A DNA stretch of 64,000 bases from an uncultured Bacteroides sp. (lineage in GTDB: Bacteria > Bacteroidota > Bacteroidia > Cytophagales > Cyclobacteriaceae), in the NCBI GenBank assembly GCA_902168185.1, contig CABHOV010000066.1, positions 1 through 64,000 of the forward strand. Reading direction: 5' to 3'. This document shows positions 36,506-44,589 of this stretch, piece after piece (positions within the stretch are counted from its first letter, which is position 1; the number at the start of each line of letters is the position of its first letter). The position numbers and the translations under genes were made by a program. The notes under the pieces were generated by a model that ran no database searches, had not been told where the DNA came from, and worked only from the letters and a program-made list of their open reading frames with translations.

Positions 36506-37951
36506 TTAGGCTTTAAATTCCTGTAAAAAATTCTGGATCAATGCTGTCGTGTCATAGTTTCCATCGATAACACGCAGGTTCTGATTTTTATAGTTTTCTG
36601 CATTCATAGATGAGCCCGCTGCTGTAACAATGGCTTTTGCTACAATTGGTTTTTTACGACCAAAGCCAGGAGCCTTCAGAAGGTCGAGGGCCTTCATGCG
36701 CACCCACTGCTCATTTACTTTTCCTTTATAGATTATAGCACCATCAAGTTTGCGCAGATTCTCTATATGCTTTTGCCTGAGTTCAAGAAGCTCGCCTTCA
36801 AATTCAGGGATCAATACTTCGAAGCCTGACTTCTCAAGAATTTCAATAAACGGTTTTGCTTCGTTGTGATCTATTTTATCATGCATGAAATAAATAGAAC
36901 GTCCTCCTGTTTCCGGCGTAATCTTTTTATCGCTCGCCTCTTCCAGTTCTTCACGCATAATGTTCTTGAAATCTTCCAGTGGTGTTTGTAAGATCTCGGC
37001 ACCTTCCTGTGCCTCTACATCACGTTTTATATTTTCAATGAATGCTTTCTGGCGTTCACTGGCATGCGTCAGGTTTGGAGAGATCCAAATGAGTCGCGTA
37101 AACTCCTGATTGTTTTCTTTTGATTGTATACTCTTCTCGGCAGCAAGTTTATTTTGTATGTCCACAACGGATTTATCGGCACCTTCCGGGATTTCGCCAT
37201 AGGCGCTTCCAATCAAATGGATTGAGAGACTGGATTCATCGAGTCCTCTGCGTACCACTTTTTCAAAGTCACCTACATTTCCGGGAAGCGTCTGGTTAGG
37301 TAAAATGTTATAGCCATGGCGTTGTAACTCACGCTTGATGATGTTACGCTGCACAGACAAATCATGGCCGGTCTCTGCCAGGTATATAGTTTTTCTCTTA
37401 TATATATTCTTTATTTCTGCAGGGGAGGAGCTGTCTTTCAGGAAGAGGAGGATTTCATAGATGTCATACGCCAGGTCAACCATCTTCATCCAGTACTGTC
37501 GCTCGGCTTCTGTGCTGAAGTAATCGGTATACTCGCGGATCTCACCTGAATCCGGATCGAGCTGATACATTTCGTATCCGAGAAGCTCGCGTAACCGCGG
37601 AGGTTGCTCCAGTACATTGAGCGGAGTTCTGAATACTTTAAAAACACGATTCCTGTTTTTAACATTCGGCTCAATAGCTTTATAGAAAGCTTCTACGTGA
37701 TCGAGACAGCCACCGGATTGGATAAAATCTTTTGAAAGTATAGGGATCAATACTCCCACATTGTCAAGCTGCGGAGAAGTCATCGTATCATACTCTCCTT
37801 TGAGTATAATGTTAGGTTTCTCGCCAAGTACCTGCGTAAGCATTAACTCCAGGAATTTTTTGAAATGCGAAACCCAGCCCGGTTCGTTCTTCCCGGTAGT
37901 CTCATTGTCGCGATCTGCGAACACGATGAGTACGTCAATATCAAAGGCCAT
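36506..37951 (-). CDS. Multi-TIR-like protein (three TIR/DUF4062-like modules)
   Basis: A 481-residue soluble protein. Module 1 (about 1-165) is a TIR domain: strand DIDVLIVFADRDNE in place of the usual YARIDNE, GWVSHFKKFLELMLTQ, and VLIPILSKDFIQSGGCLDHV with a following Glu where the TIR NADase catalytic Glu would sit. Module 2 (about 185-330) has KTIYLAETGHDLSVQRNIIK, a DUF4062/TIR-like start. Module 3 (about 345-481) has RSIYFMHDKIDHNEAKPFIE followed by an alpha/beta pattern. No membrane segment. It sits between the transporter-like gene (29 bases upstream) and the STAND gene (2 bases downstream). TIR domains either cleave NAD+ or act as scaffolds; the non-standard spacing here leaves catalysis uncertain. 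Confidence 0.78.
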   Translation of the reverse strand: MAFDIDVLIVFADRDNETTGKNEPGWVSHFKKFLELMLTQVLGEKPNIILKGEYDTMTSPQLDNVGVLIPILSKDFIQSGGCLDHVEAFYKAIEPNVKNRNRVFKVFRTPLNVLEQPPRLRELLGYEMYQLDPDSGEIREYTDYFSTEAERQYWMKMVDLAYDIYEILLFLKDSSSPAEIKNIYKRKTIYLAETGHDLSVQRNIIKRELQRHGYNILPNQTLPGNVGDFEKVVRRGLDESSLSIHLIGSAYGEIPEGADKSVVDIQNKLAAEKSIQSKENNQEFTRLIWISPNLTHASERQKAFIENIKRDVEAQEGAEILQTPLEDFKNIMREELEEASDKKITPETGGRSIYFMHDKIDHNEAKPFIEILEKSGFEVLIPEFEGELLELRQKHIENLRKLDGAIIYKGKVNEQWVRMKALDLLKAPGFGRKKPIVAKAIVTAAGSSMNAENYKNQNLRVIDGNYDTTALIQNFLQEFKA

Positions 37952-37980
37952 GGGTGAGGAGGTATAGGTTAATTTATAGA

Positions 37981-40900
37981 TTAAGGTTGAGGTATTGGGT
38001 GTTTATTTTCTTCATTCATATTTCGGATCAGCCCCTGAACAAGTTCATGGTGATTTGCCATTACGAAATAGAAGTCCATCAGGTTTACTTTAAATACAAC
38101 AGACCTTTCAGTCGCTTCTATTTCCTGAACCGGAACTACATATCCATCGCTGAAAAGTTCTCCATAAATACTGCCTTGCTTGAGGGTAGTAATCTCCGTA
38201 CCGTTATTCTTGAGCTTCACGCTGCCAAAAGCTACCAACAACAAAGGAGCATTGTGTGCATCATGATTAAACTTGATCTTCTCTGCAAAATCAAGATCCA
38301 GTGGAGTTATTTTATCTGCCAGATCACTGAGTAACGCTCCGTGGATATCCTTGAAGTTAGGCATCTGTTTGATAAACATCACCATCTCAATCCACAAGAA
38401 GAAGCCATCATTCAATCCATCCAATAGCTGGTTGTTCTCAATGGAAGAGTCTATAAATTTCTTGTCACGTTCAGGTAAACGCTCGAGTATATCATTGTAA
38501 GCTTTCCGGTCTTTGTGATAGATTACCCACGCAGCCGTTTCCTGTAAAAGCTTGTCTTTATTGAACATTTGTGCAATGAGACCGCGGCTGATTCTGAAAT
38601 CCGGAATGAAGGCAGAAGCGTGTACAGCACATGCCTTTGTCCAACGGTTATTTAAATTGAAGTCGCGGTTCAATATATAGTTTATAACCTGGATGGGATT
38701 ATAACTTTCACGCGCAAAATGTAGCTGAAGATGTTTGAGTTTTACCGGTGTAGGAGAGTCATCCAGTAACGGAAGTAACTTTGGTTTTAACTCCTGGTCG
38801 ATAAACAAATCGAGCAACTCCATAGCAAAAGCAATGTTGTCGGGTTCGCGTGTCTCAATGTTTTCACGCACCAGCTGTACCGACTGAGGATCGTACAGGA
38901 TCGACAGTAACATATATATCTGGTCGTAGTTATCGGACACTTCTTCCTGTAGTGCTTGCTTCAGGAAGAAAAATTCAGGAGCATCCGAAAGTTCATCCAG
39001 TGCAGCCAGGTTCCAGATCGCTTTACCGATTTCGCTTTCGAGGAGGTTGAGTACATCGCGAACTTCTCTTCCGCGAGCCTGGTAGTTCAAATATCGAAGC
39101 GAGTATAATATCTGCTTCACGATACGCTTATCCGGGTAATCTGCTTTTTTCCATTGCAGCTGTAAAGAATAGCGTCCGCCAATGCGGCCCATGATCTGTA
39201 CGATACGCAGCATCACCAGGTCGCTTTGTCCTGATTTATGAAAAGCAGATTCAAGCGTTGGCAGTACTGATTCACCTACTTCTTTTAATGCAGCGGCTGC
39301 GTGATGACTATAGGAAGGAGATCCTAACAATTCAATTAGTACAGGCCAGGTTTCCTGACGCTTTACTTTGCGTGAAGTATAGAGTGCTTCATACCGAACT
39401 TTAGGATCTGCATCACGAAGCAATTCCAATAGAATGAAAATTGTTTTCTGACCTATAAGTTTCCGGAGAAGTTTTGTAGCCAGGATACGGTCGCCTTGTT
39501 TGACAGATTTGCTGAGCTTTAAAAGTTTCTCAGGGGATATAGAAAGAAGATCACTGTCTTCCAGATCACCATAAGCTCTTTCCGCTAGCGAGCGTATTTC
39601 AGTTTTATTCGAATCAGTCTGAAGTCCTAGCGCCTGAATTTTTTCCAACGCGTATTTACGAATGATAGATGATTCACTACTGGCAAGGCGTGTAATTGTA
39701 GTTTCAAAAACAGCGGGCTCAAGCTTTTCCATCAACGTTAAGCCATACAATACTTTGTCTTCGGCTGTGCTGTTTATTTCTTTTTCAAGTACTGTGCTCA
39801 CAGTATATTTCCGTTCTGACTTGCCTGATATTCGGGACTTATTCCGCGAAAGCGTTTCCTGCAATGTATACCGATAGTTGACGTGCATCCGGTTTGCAAC
39901 GATATACCAGATGATGAGCAATGGGAAGGTAAAGATAGATATATAGAGGAGGTCGAACAGTTCAACACGGTTGATAAGAATGATCAGCGCACCAGCAAGT
40001 AAACTTGCAAAAGCAGTTACAAGCCCTTCAATCTTGGTCTGTACATCGATGCGCATATGACTTTCAATCGGCAGCAGATAAAGCTTGAAGGCAGGGTTGT
40101 CGAGTGAATCCTTCAGCGATCGCGTAAATAATTTACTGACTGCAATAACCAGGAAGAAGATTACGAACAGGTTATCGGTCGGTGAGTATCCGAAGATAAG
40201 ACCCAGGCCGATGGCGGCAAGTGTAAAAAGTCCAATTAGCAACGGGCTAACGAGCAAGGCTACACGCATACCGTATTCCTGAATGATGCGGTCTGTAGCA
40301 AGGGTTTGGAATAAGAAACTGAAAATGACAATGGTCATTTCAAAATAACTGATGAAACTTCCCAGGCGCTCCTGATCTGTGAAGAAGAGAGTTGTAACGT
40401 TCAGGAACGAATAGTCAACGAAGTTCAGCGCCATCATGGAGGCCACAACAAACAACGACATGTAAAATATATAGCGGTTTTGACGGAAGTCGTTGAAGCG
40501 AAGTTTTTGATACATCGCTTTTTCTTCTGCGAACGTTCTGCCTTTGCTCAGGTATTTGATGGAAAGGAAAATGAATGTTATCAGGAACAGAACCGCGCAG
40601 ACGAGTGATATCGTATAGAGCGATTCAACTGAAATGCCCTCTGAACCTTCGAAGAAAATCTTGGGGTCAAGCAATTGGGGGATTGAGAAGAATGCTATGA
40701 ACGAAGCGATCAAAGCCCCCATATCCACGGTACCCACTAATCGTTTGGATTGACGCAGGTTGAAGAGACGGCCGAAGGCTCCCCAGAAGTTCAGATATAG
40801 TATAAAAGAAAAGGGAATGATCTGCGTAAAGCCGAGAAAGAAGATGGTGTTGGAGTCGCTGAAGAACGATTCACCGAACTCTATAAATGCTGTTAAGACG

Positions 40901-41178
40901 GTGATTACCAAAAGACTAAGAATCGCCAAAGAAGGAAACGAGATTCTGTTTTGAAGGAAATTGTAAAGAATTGTTGCGACCAGACCAAACGCACCCGAGA
41001 CCAAAAGTGCTATAGGAAGATCTGCCTTTTCATCAAAATGTTGTAGAAAAAGTGTTTGAGATGCAACGCTAATTGTGGCTAAAAAAAAGCCCATGAAAAA
41101 GCTCATCATCACGAGAAGGCCTACACGACTGCCTTCACCGCTCTTAACATCCAGAAATTGAAGTATTTGTGCCCTCAT
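37981..41178 (-). CDS. NTP/NDP-transporter-like MFS protein fused to HEAT repeats and cNMP-binding domain
   Basis: A 1065-residue protein. Residues 1 to about 440 contain about 12 hydrophobic helices resembling the nucleotide (ATP/ADP) exchange transporter branch of MFS. About 490-900 is a helical HEAT-like repeat array (ADPKVRYEALYTSRKVKR, GSPSYSHHAAAALKEVGESV). About 940-1055 is a cyclic-nucleotide-binding-like barrel (APLLLVAFGSVKLKNNGTE, GSIYGELFSDGYV). It opens the five-gene run and is followed by the triple-TIR gene after 29 bases. A nucleotide transporter or sensor controlled by a cNMP-like ligand is inferred. The classical arginine of the cNMP phosphate cassette is not obvious (GELFSDGY), so ligand binding may be lost or altered. 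Confidence 0.85.
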   Translation of the reverse strand: MRAQILQFLDVKSGEGSRVGLLVMMSFFMGFFLATISVASQTLFLQHFDEKADLPIALLVSGAFGLVATILYNFLQNRISFPSLAILSLLVITVLTAFIEFGESFFSDSNTIFFLGFTQIIPFSFILYLNFWGAFGRLFNLRQSKRLVGTVDMGALIASFIAFFSIPQLLDPKIFFEGSEGISVESLYTISLVCAVLFLITFIFLSIKYLSKGRTFAEEKAMYQKLRFNDFRQNRYIFYMSLFVVASMMALNFVDYSFLNVTTLFFTDQERLGSFISYFEMTIVIFSFLFQTLATDRIIQEYGMRVALLVSPLLIGLFTLAAIGLGLIFGYSPTDNLFVIFFLVIAVSKLFTRSLKDSLDNPAFKLYLLPIESHMRIDVQTKIEGLVTAFASLLAGALIILINRVELFDLLYISIFTFPLLIIWYIVANRMHVNYRYTLQETLSRNKSRISGKSERKYTVSTVLEKEINSTAEDKVLYGLTLMEKLEPAVFETTITRLASSESSIIRKYALEKIQALGLQTDSNKTEIRSLAERAYGDLEDSDLLSISPEKLLKLSKSVKQGDRILATKLLRKLIGQKTIFILLELLRDADPKVRYEALYTSRKVKRQETWPVLIELLGSPSYSHHAAAALKEVGESVLPTLESAFHKSGQSDLVMLRIVQIMGRIGGRYSLQLQWKKADYPDKRIVKQILYSLRYLNYQARGREVRDVLNLLESEIGKAIWNLAALDELSDAPEFFFLKQALQEEVSDNYDQIYMLLSILYDPQSVQLVRENIETREPDNIAFAMELLDLFIDQELKPKLLPLLDDSPTPVKLKHLQLHFARESYNPIQVINYILNRDFNLNNRWTKACAVHASAFIPDFRISRGLIAQMFNKDKLLQETAAWVIYHKDRKAYNDILERLPERDKKFIDSSIENNQLLDGLNDGFFLWIEMVMFIKQMPNFKDIHGALLSDLADKITPLDLDFAEKIKFNHDAHNAPLLLVAFGSVKLKNNGTEITTLKQGSIYGELFSDGYVVPVQEIEATERSVVFKVNLMDFYFVMANHHELVQGLIRNMNEENKHPIPQP

Positions 41179-41427
41179 GCAATTCGCCCAATAGTCCTAA
41201 AATTGGTAATATTCCAACTAAAATCCTATAAGGCGCATTATTTTAGGTTATATTAAATTGTTTGACGTTATACTTTTTAAGTACTTTAATCGAAAGTAAT
41301 GCTTTATGAGCGTTCAAATAGGTGTCAGGCGCGTCACGCAAGTGCAGGGAGTGTAAGGTATAGCTTAAAAAACAAAATATAGTCGCGCATAATCTTTGTA
41401 GTATTGAAAGTAAAATACAGTTAACAT

Positions 41428-43755
41428 ATGATTAAGAAGACCATTTACGTGTTGCTTTTTTCACTTTTTGCAACAGCTTCGTATGCTCAGAATTCCAAAG
41501 CATTGGCAGAGGCCGAACGGTATTTCAGTGTGAAGAGTTATGATGCAGCCCTTCCGAAATTTTTGGAAGCCATTCAGGCAGGTGAAAAAGATCCGATGGT
41601 GCACTATAAAACAGGTGTGTGCTATGAAAAATCACCGGAGCTCAATGAACAGATCAAAGCGATCCCATACTTTGAGTTCGCCATCAAAAATGGTAAGGGC
41701 TGGCCTACAGCACTATATTATGAATTGGGTTCTATATATCTGAAAGATGAGAACCTTTCAAAGGCGATCGAGAACTTTACAAAATTCCGCGAGGTAAGTA
41801 ACAAAGCCGATAAGAAAGCACTGGCAATGGCCGATGAAGCGATTCAGACCAGCCATAATGCTGTAGCGTTAATGTCGGTGCCCCGCAATTTTAAAATCAA
41901 CTATTTTAATTCTCTGGTCAATACGAAATATACCGAGTATAACCCGGTGGTGTCTGCTGATGAAAGCGTGATGGCGTATACTGCACTTCGCCCGAATACA
42001 GGGAAGACCCGCACCGGTGATAAGTTTATTGAAGAGATCTATATAGCCTATAACAACCAGGGCTCATGGAGTGAACCGAGAGTAATTCCTATAGCACACG
42101 ATTACAACGTAGGTACTGCAGGTATATCTCCCGATGGACAGAAGATGCTCATCTTTATGGGTGGCTCAACGGATCCGGGTGGACTTTACCAGATCACAAA
42201 ATCTGGTGAAACCTGGGGAAAACCGGGTTTACTTACCCCCAACATCAACACACCAAAATTCCTGGAATCAACGGCCAGCATTACTCCGGATGGAAAGACT
42301 ATATATTTCGCCAGTGATCGCCTCGGTGGCCTGGGTGGCTTGGATATATACAAGACTATATTACAGTCGAATGGAACCTGGAGTAACCCCGTAAACCTTG
42401 GAGCTCCCGTGAACTCGAAGGCAAATGAAGATGCACCTTTCATTCACCCGGATCAAAAGACATTGTTCTTTACTTCTGACGGGCACAACTCGATGGGGGG
42501 ACGCGACATCTTCGTTTCAAAGTTATTGGATAAGACGTGGAGCTCGCCTGAGAATATGGGCTATCCGGTGAACACAACGGCCAATGATAATTACTTTACG
42601 CTCATTGCCGATGGAACACGTGCATACTTCTCTTCAGATCGAAAAGGAGGACAGGGTGGTCAGGATATATACTATATGGATCTGCCAGCCGAATCAGCGA
42701 ATATACCTTTGACTATGATCAAGGGTAAAATTCTGAATGCTGAGACGGGTAAACCGATGCCGACCAAACTTTATGTGATCGACAACAAAACTGATCGGAA
42801 ACTTGACTTCGTGTATGACCCGGATCCGGAAACAGGAGATTACCTGGTAATTCTTCCTCCGGCCACCGATTATGATATTGTGATTGAGTCGGAAGGATTT
42901 TTACCGTATACCTTAAACATCAACATTCCCAACCAGAGCTATTTCTATGAGCTATACCAGATGATCAATCTTAAAACGATCAAGCAATTTGATGTTGTGG
43001 TAGGACAGGAAGTACAGGTGAAAAATGCTTTCTATGATACTGATCAGGATGTGAAAAGTAATTTACGGAAGACACATGAAGCTAAACTTGTGCAGACTGG
43101 AAATGTAGATGTATATGATTTGATGCTTGACCTGATGGCTTCAGGTGATAAGGAAGGTATAAATTACCTGACAGATCTTATCCAGATGAAAAATCCGATT
43201 GAAGATGTAAACTTCAATGAAAAGGAGAACTCGAAAATTGAAGTTGCTACCCGCACATATTACTACGATGAAAGTGACGAAAGTAAATTTGAGCAAAAGA
43301 AAGTAGACGGAAAGACTATATTCTCGTTGCCGACTTTTGTGTTCAATGAGGAAGCAAAAAAACAGAAGGAGCTTGCCAACAAAAAATCAAACTTTGATAA
43401 AGCAGCGCTTAGCAAGGCAGCCAAGATATACTTCGATGCAGGAAAGAGCGATTTGAAGCCGCAGTATAAAGCTCAGTTAGATATAGTGCTTGCCGAATTA
43501 GCTAAATATCCTGATCTGGGTGTGGAGATTTCCGGCTTTGCTTCTTCGGAAGGTACAGAAGAAATGAACCGTGAATTATCCAACAAACGCGCCATCGCTA
43601 TTCTGGATTACTTTAACCACAAAGGCGTTGTAAGAAGACGTATTGTTGCCAAAGGATATGGAGCAACAAAAGATGTAGCTACTACCAAAGAAGAGGGAAG
43701 AAGGGTAGAAGTAAGAATTGTGGATTTGAACGGTGAAGAAATAAAGAAACAGTAA
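41428..43755 (+). CDS. OmpA-family protein with TPR, PD40 propeller and CRD (PorE-like)
   Basis: A 775-residue envelope protein with signal peptide (IYVLLFSLFATASYAQ). Order: TPR-like helices (about 22-150), WD40-like PD40 propeller (about 165-420; SPDGQKMLIF, TPDGKTIYFASDRLGGLGGLDIY, HPDQKTLFFTSDGHNSMGGRDIF), a carboxypeptidase-regulatory-like fold (about 430-520) and an OmpA C-terminal peptidoglycan-binding domain (about 650-775; IYFDAGKSDLKPQYKAQLD, SNKRAIAILDYF). This is the domain order of PorE of the type IX secretion system, which ties the machinery to peptidoglycan. Such OmpA/PD40 proteins have many paralogues in Bacteroidota, so PorE itself is not proven. Divergent from the TIR/STAND run and followed by a strong terminator. 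Confidence 0.85.
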   Translation: MIKKTIYVLLFSLFATASYAQNSKALAEAERYFSVKSYDAALPKFLEAIQAGEKDPMVHYKTGVCYEKSPELNEQIKAIPYFEFAIKNGKGWPTALYYELGSIYLKDENLSKAIENFTKFREVSNKADKKALAMADEAIQTSHNAVALMSVPRNFKINYFNSLVNTKYTEYNPVVSADESVMAYTALRPNTGKTRTGDKFIEEIYIAYNNQGSWSEPRVIPIAHDYNVGTAGISPDGQKMLIFMGGSTDPGGLYQITKSGETWGKPGLLTPNINTPKFLESTASITPDGKTIYFASDRLGGLGGLDIYKTILQSNGTWSNPVNLGAPVNSKANEDAPFIHPDQKTLFFTSDGHNSMGGRDIFVSKLLDKTWSSPENMGYPVNTTANDNYFTLIADGTRAYFSSDRKGGQGGQDIYYMDLPAESANIPLTMIKGKILNAETGKPMPTKLYVIDNKTDRKLDFVYDPDPETGDYLVILPPATDYDIVIESEGFLPYTLNINIPNQSYFYELYQMINLKTIKQFDVVVGQEVQVKNAFYDTDQDVKSNLRKTHEAKLVQTGNVDVYDLMLDLMASGDKEGINYLTDLIQMKNPIEDVNFNEKENSKIEVATRTYYYDESDESKFEQKKVDGKTIFSLPTFVFNEEAKKQKELANKKSNFDKAALSKAAKIYFDAGKSDLKPQYKAQLDIVLAELAKYPDLGVEISGFASSEGTEEMNRELSNKRAIAILDYFNHKGVVRRRIVAKGYGATKDVATTKEEGRRVEVRIVDLNGEEIKKQ

Positions 43756-43780
43756 CAGGCATCGCCTGATATGTATACTT

Positions 43781-43816
43781 AGCAGGAGAATATATTTTCT
43801 CCTGCTATTTTTTTTA
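43781..43816 (+). terminator. Intrinsic terminator of the OmpA/PD40 gene
   Basis: AGCAGGAGAA (43781-43790) pairs with TTCTCCTGCT (43797-43806), followed by a run of T. It lies 25 bases after the stop of the OmpA/PD40 gene and before the end of the convergent DtxR-family gene. Confidence 0.93.
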
Positions 43817-43839
43817 TAGATGTTTGGCAGAATGAGCGC

Positions 43840-44493
43840 TTAACTTTCCACAAGAAGCTTTTCACATACTACCGCACTTAAAGTTTGACGTTGATTTTTT
43901 AGATATGAAACCGTCATGCTGCCATCAAAGCGCTCTATGGAATCAATCTTGATCGATAAGCCCAAACTAAGTTTCTTATCATTAAGATACTTGAGGAACT
44001 CTTCGGACGAATTTGTAAGGGCTGCTAACTTGACAACAGCCCCTGGTTTGCAATCCCCAAGCTTCTGGTAAGATTTCCAAACGATCCGTCCATTCTTATC
44101 AGGGATAGGCGATCCATGCGGATCATTGGTTGGATGTCCTAAAATCTCATCCATCCGGTCAAAAAAATCAGGCGATTTTATGTGCTCGATCTGTTCAGCA
44201 ATTTCGTGTACTGCTTCCCAACCAAATCCCATCTTTTCTACCAGGAACATTTCCGTAAGCCGGTGTTTACGAATGATCAAGGCAGCCTCTTTTTTTCCTT
44301 TGTTGGTAAGGGAAAGCGGCCTGTATTTTTCATAGGTAAGCAAGCCCTGTTCATGCAGTTTTTTAACCATGCTGTTAACAGTGGGTGTGCTCACGCGCAG
44401 CATATTACCAAGATCAGAAACACTGATCTCACCCTTTTCATTGGCCAGGTTAAACAAGGCTTTCAAGTAATTTTCTTCAGTAGGAGATGCCAT
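43840..44493 (-). CDS. mntR: DtxR/MntR-family metal-dependent repressor
   Basis: A 217-residue regulator. Winged HTH (about 1-65; ISVSDLGNMLRVSTPTVNSMVKKLHEQGLL), a dimerisation/metal domain (about 65-140; AVHEIAEQIEHIKS) and a FeoA/SH3-like C-terminal domain (about 145-217). The helix-5 metal ligands follow the MntR form (Glu, Glu-His in EQIEH, where DtxR has Cys), but the N-terminal pair (Asp8/Glu11 of Bacillus MntR) is Asn8/Lys11, so Mn versus Fe preference is open. The long HPTNDPHGSPIPDK loop is typical of full-length members. Divergent from the TonB receptor with a compound operator between them. Confidence 0.9.
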   Translation of the reverse strand: MASPTEENYLKALFNLANEKGEISVSDLGNMLRVSTPTVNSMVKKLHEQGLLTYEKYRPLSLTNKGKKEAALIIRKHRLTEMFLVEKMGFGWEAVHEIAEQIEHIKSPDFFDRMDEILGHPTNDPHGSPIPDKNGRIVWKSYQKLGDCKPGAVVKLAALTNSSEEFLKYLNDKKLSLGLSIKIDSIERFDGSMTVSYLKNQRQTLSAVVCEKLLVES

Positions 44494-44530
44494 GAAAGTT
44501 ACATTTCTGATGAAAGATACAAATATTATA

Positions 44531-44580
44531 TCTAATTAATTTTTTAGATTAGTCTAACTTTTTAGATTTGTATTTCTAAA
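44531..44580. promoter_or_regulatory. Alternating half-site operator array for the DtxR-family repressor
   Basis: Five half-sites alternate in orientation: TCTAA (44531), TTAGA (44544), TCTAA (44553), TTAGA (44562), TCTAA (44575), with start-to-start spacings 13, 9, 9, 13. The core TTAGATTAGTCTAACTTTT (44544-44562) agrees with the DtxR box TTAGGTTAGGCTAACCTAA at 14 of 19 positions by hand alignment. The array lies between the repressor and the TonB receptor genes. Confidence 0.75.
44563..44570 (+). promoter_or_regulatory. -7 element of the TonB receptor promoter
   Basis: TAGATTTG matches the Bacteroidota -7 consensus TAnnTTTG exactly and ends 19 bases before the TonB receptor ATG. It lies inside the operator array and overlaps the fourth half-site, so metal-loaded repressor would block RNA polymerase directly. 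Confidence 0.65.
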
Positions 44581-44589
44581 CATAGAAAT

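Noticed and set aside
41428-43755. Calling the OmpA/PD40 protein PorE outright
   Set aside because: The domain order matches, but many paralogues share it and no other T9SS core gene is in the window.
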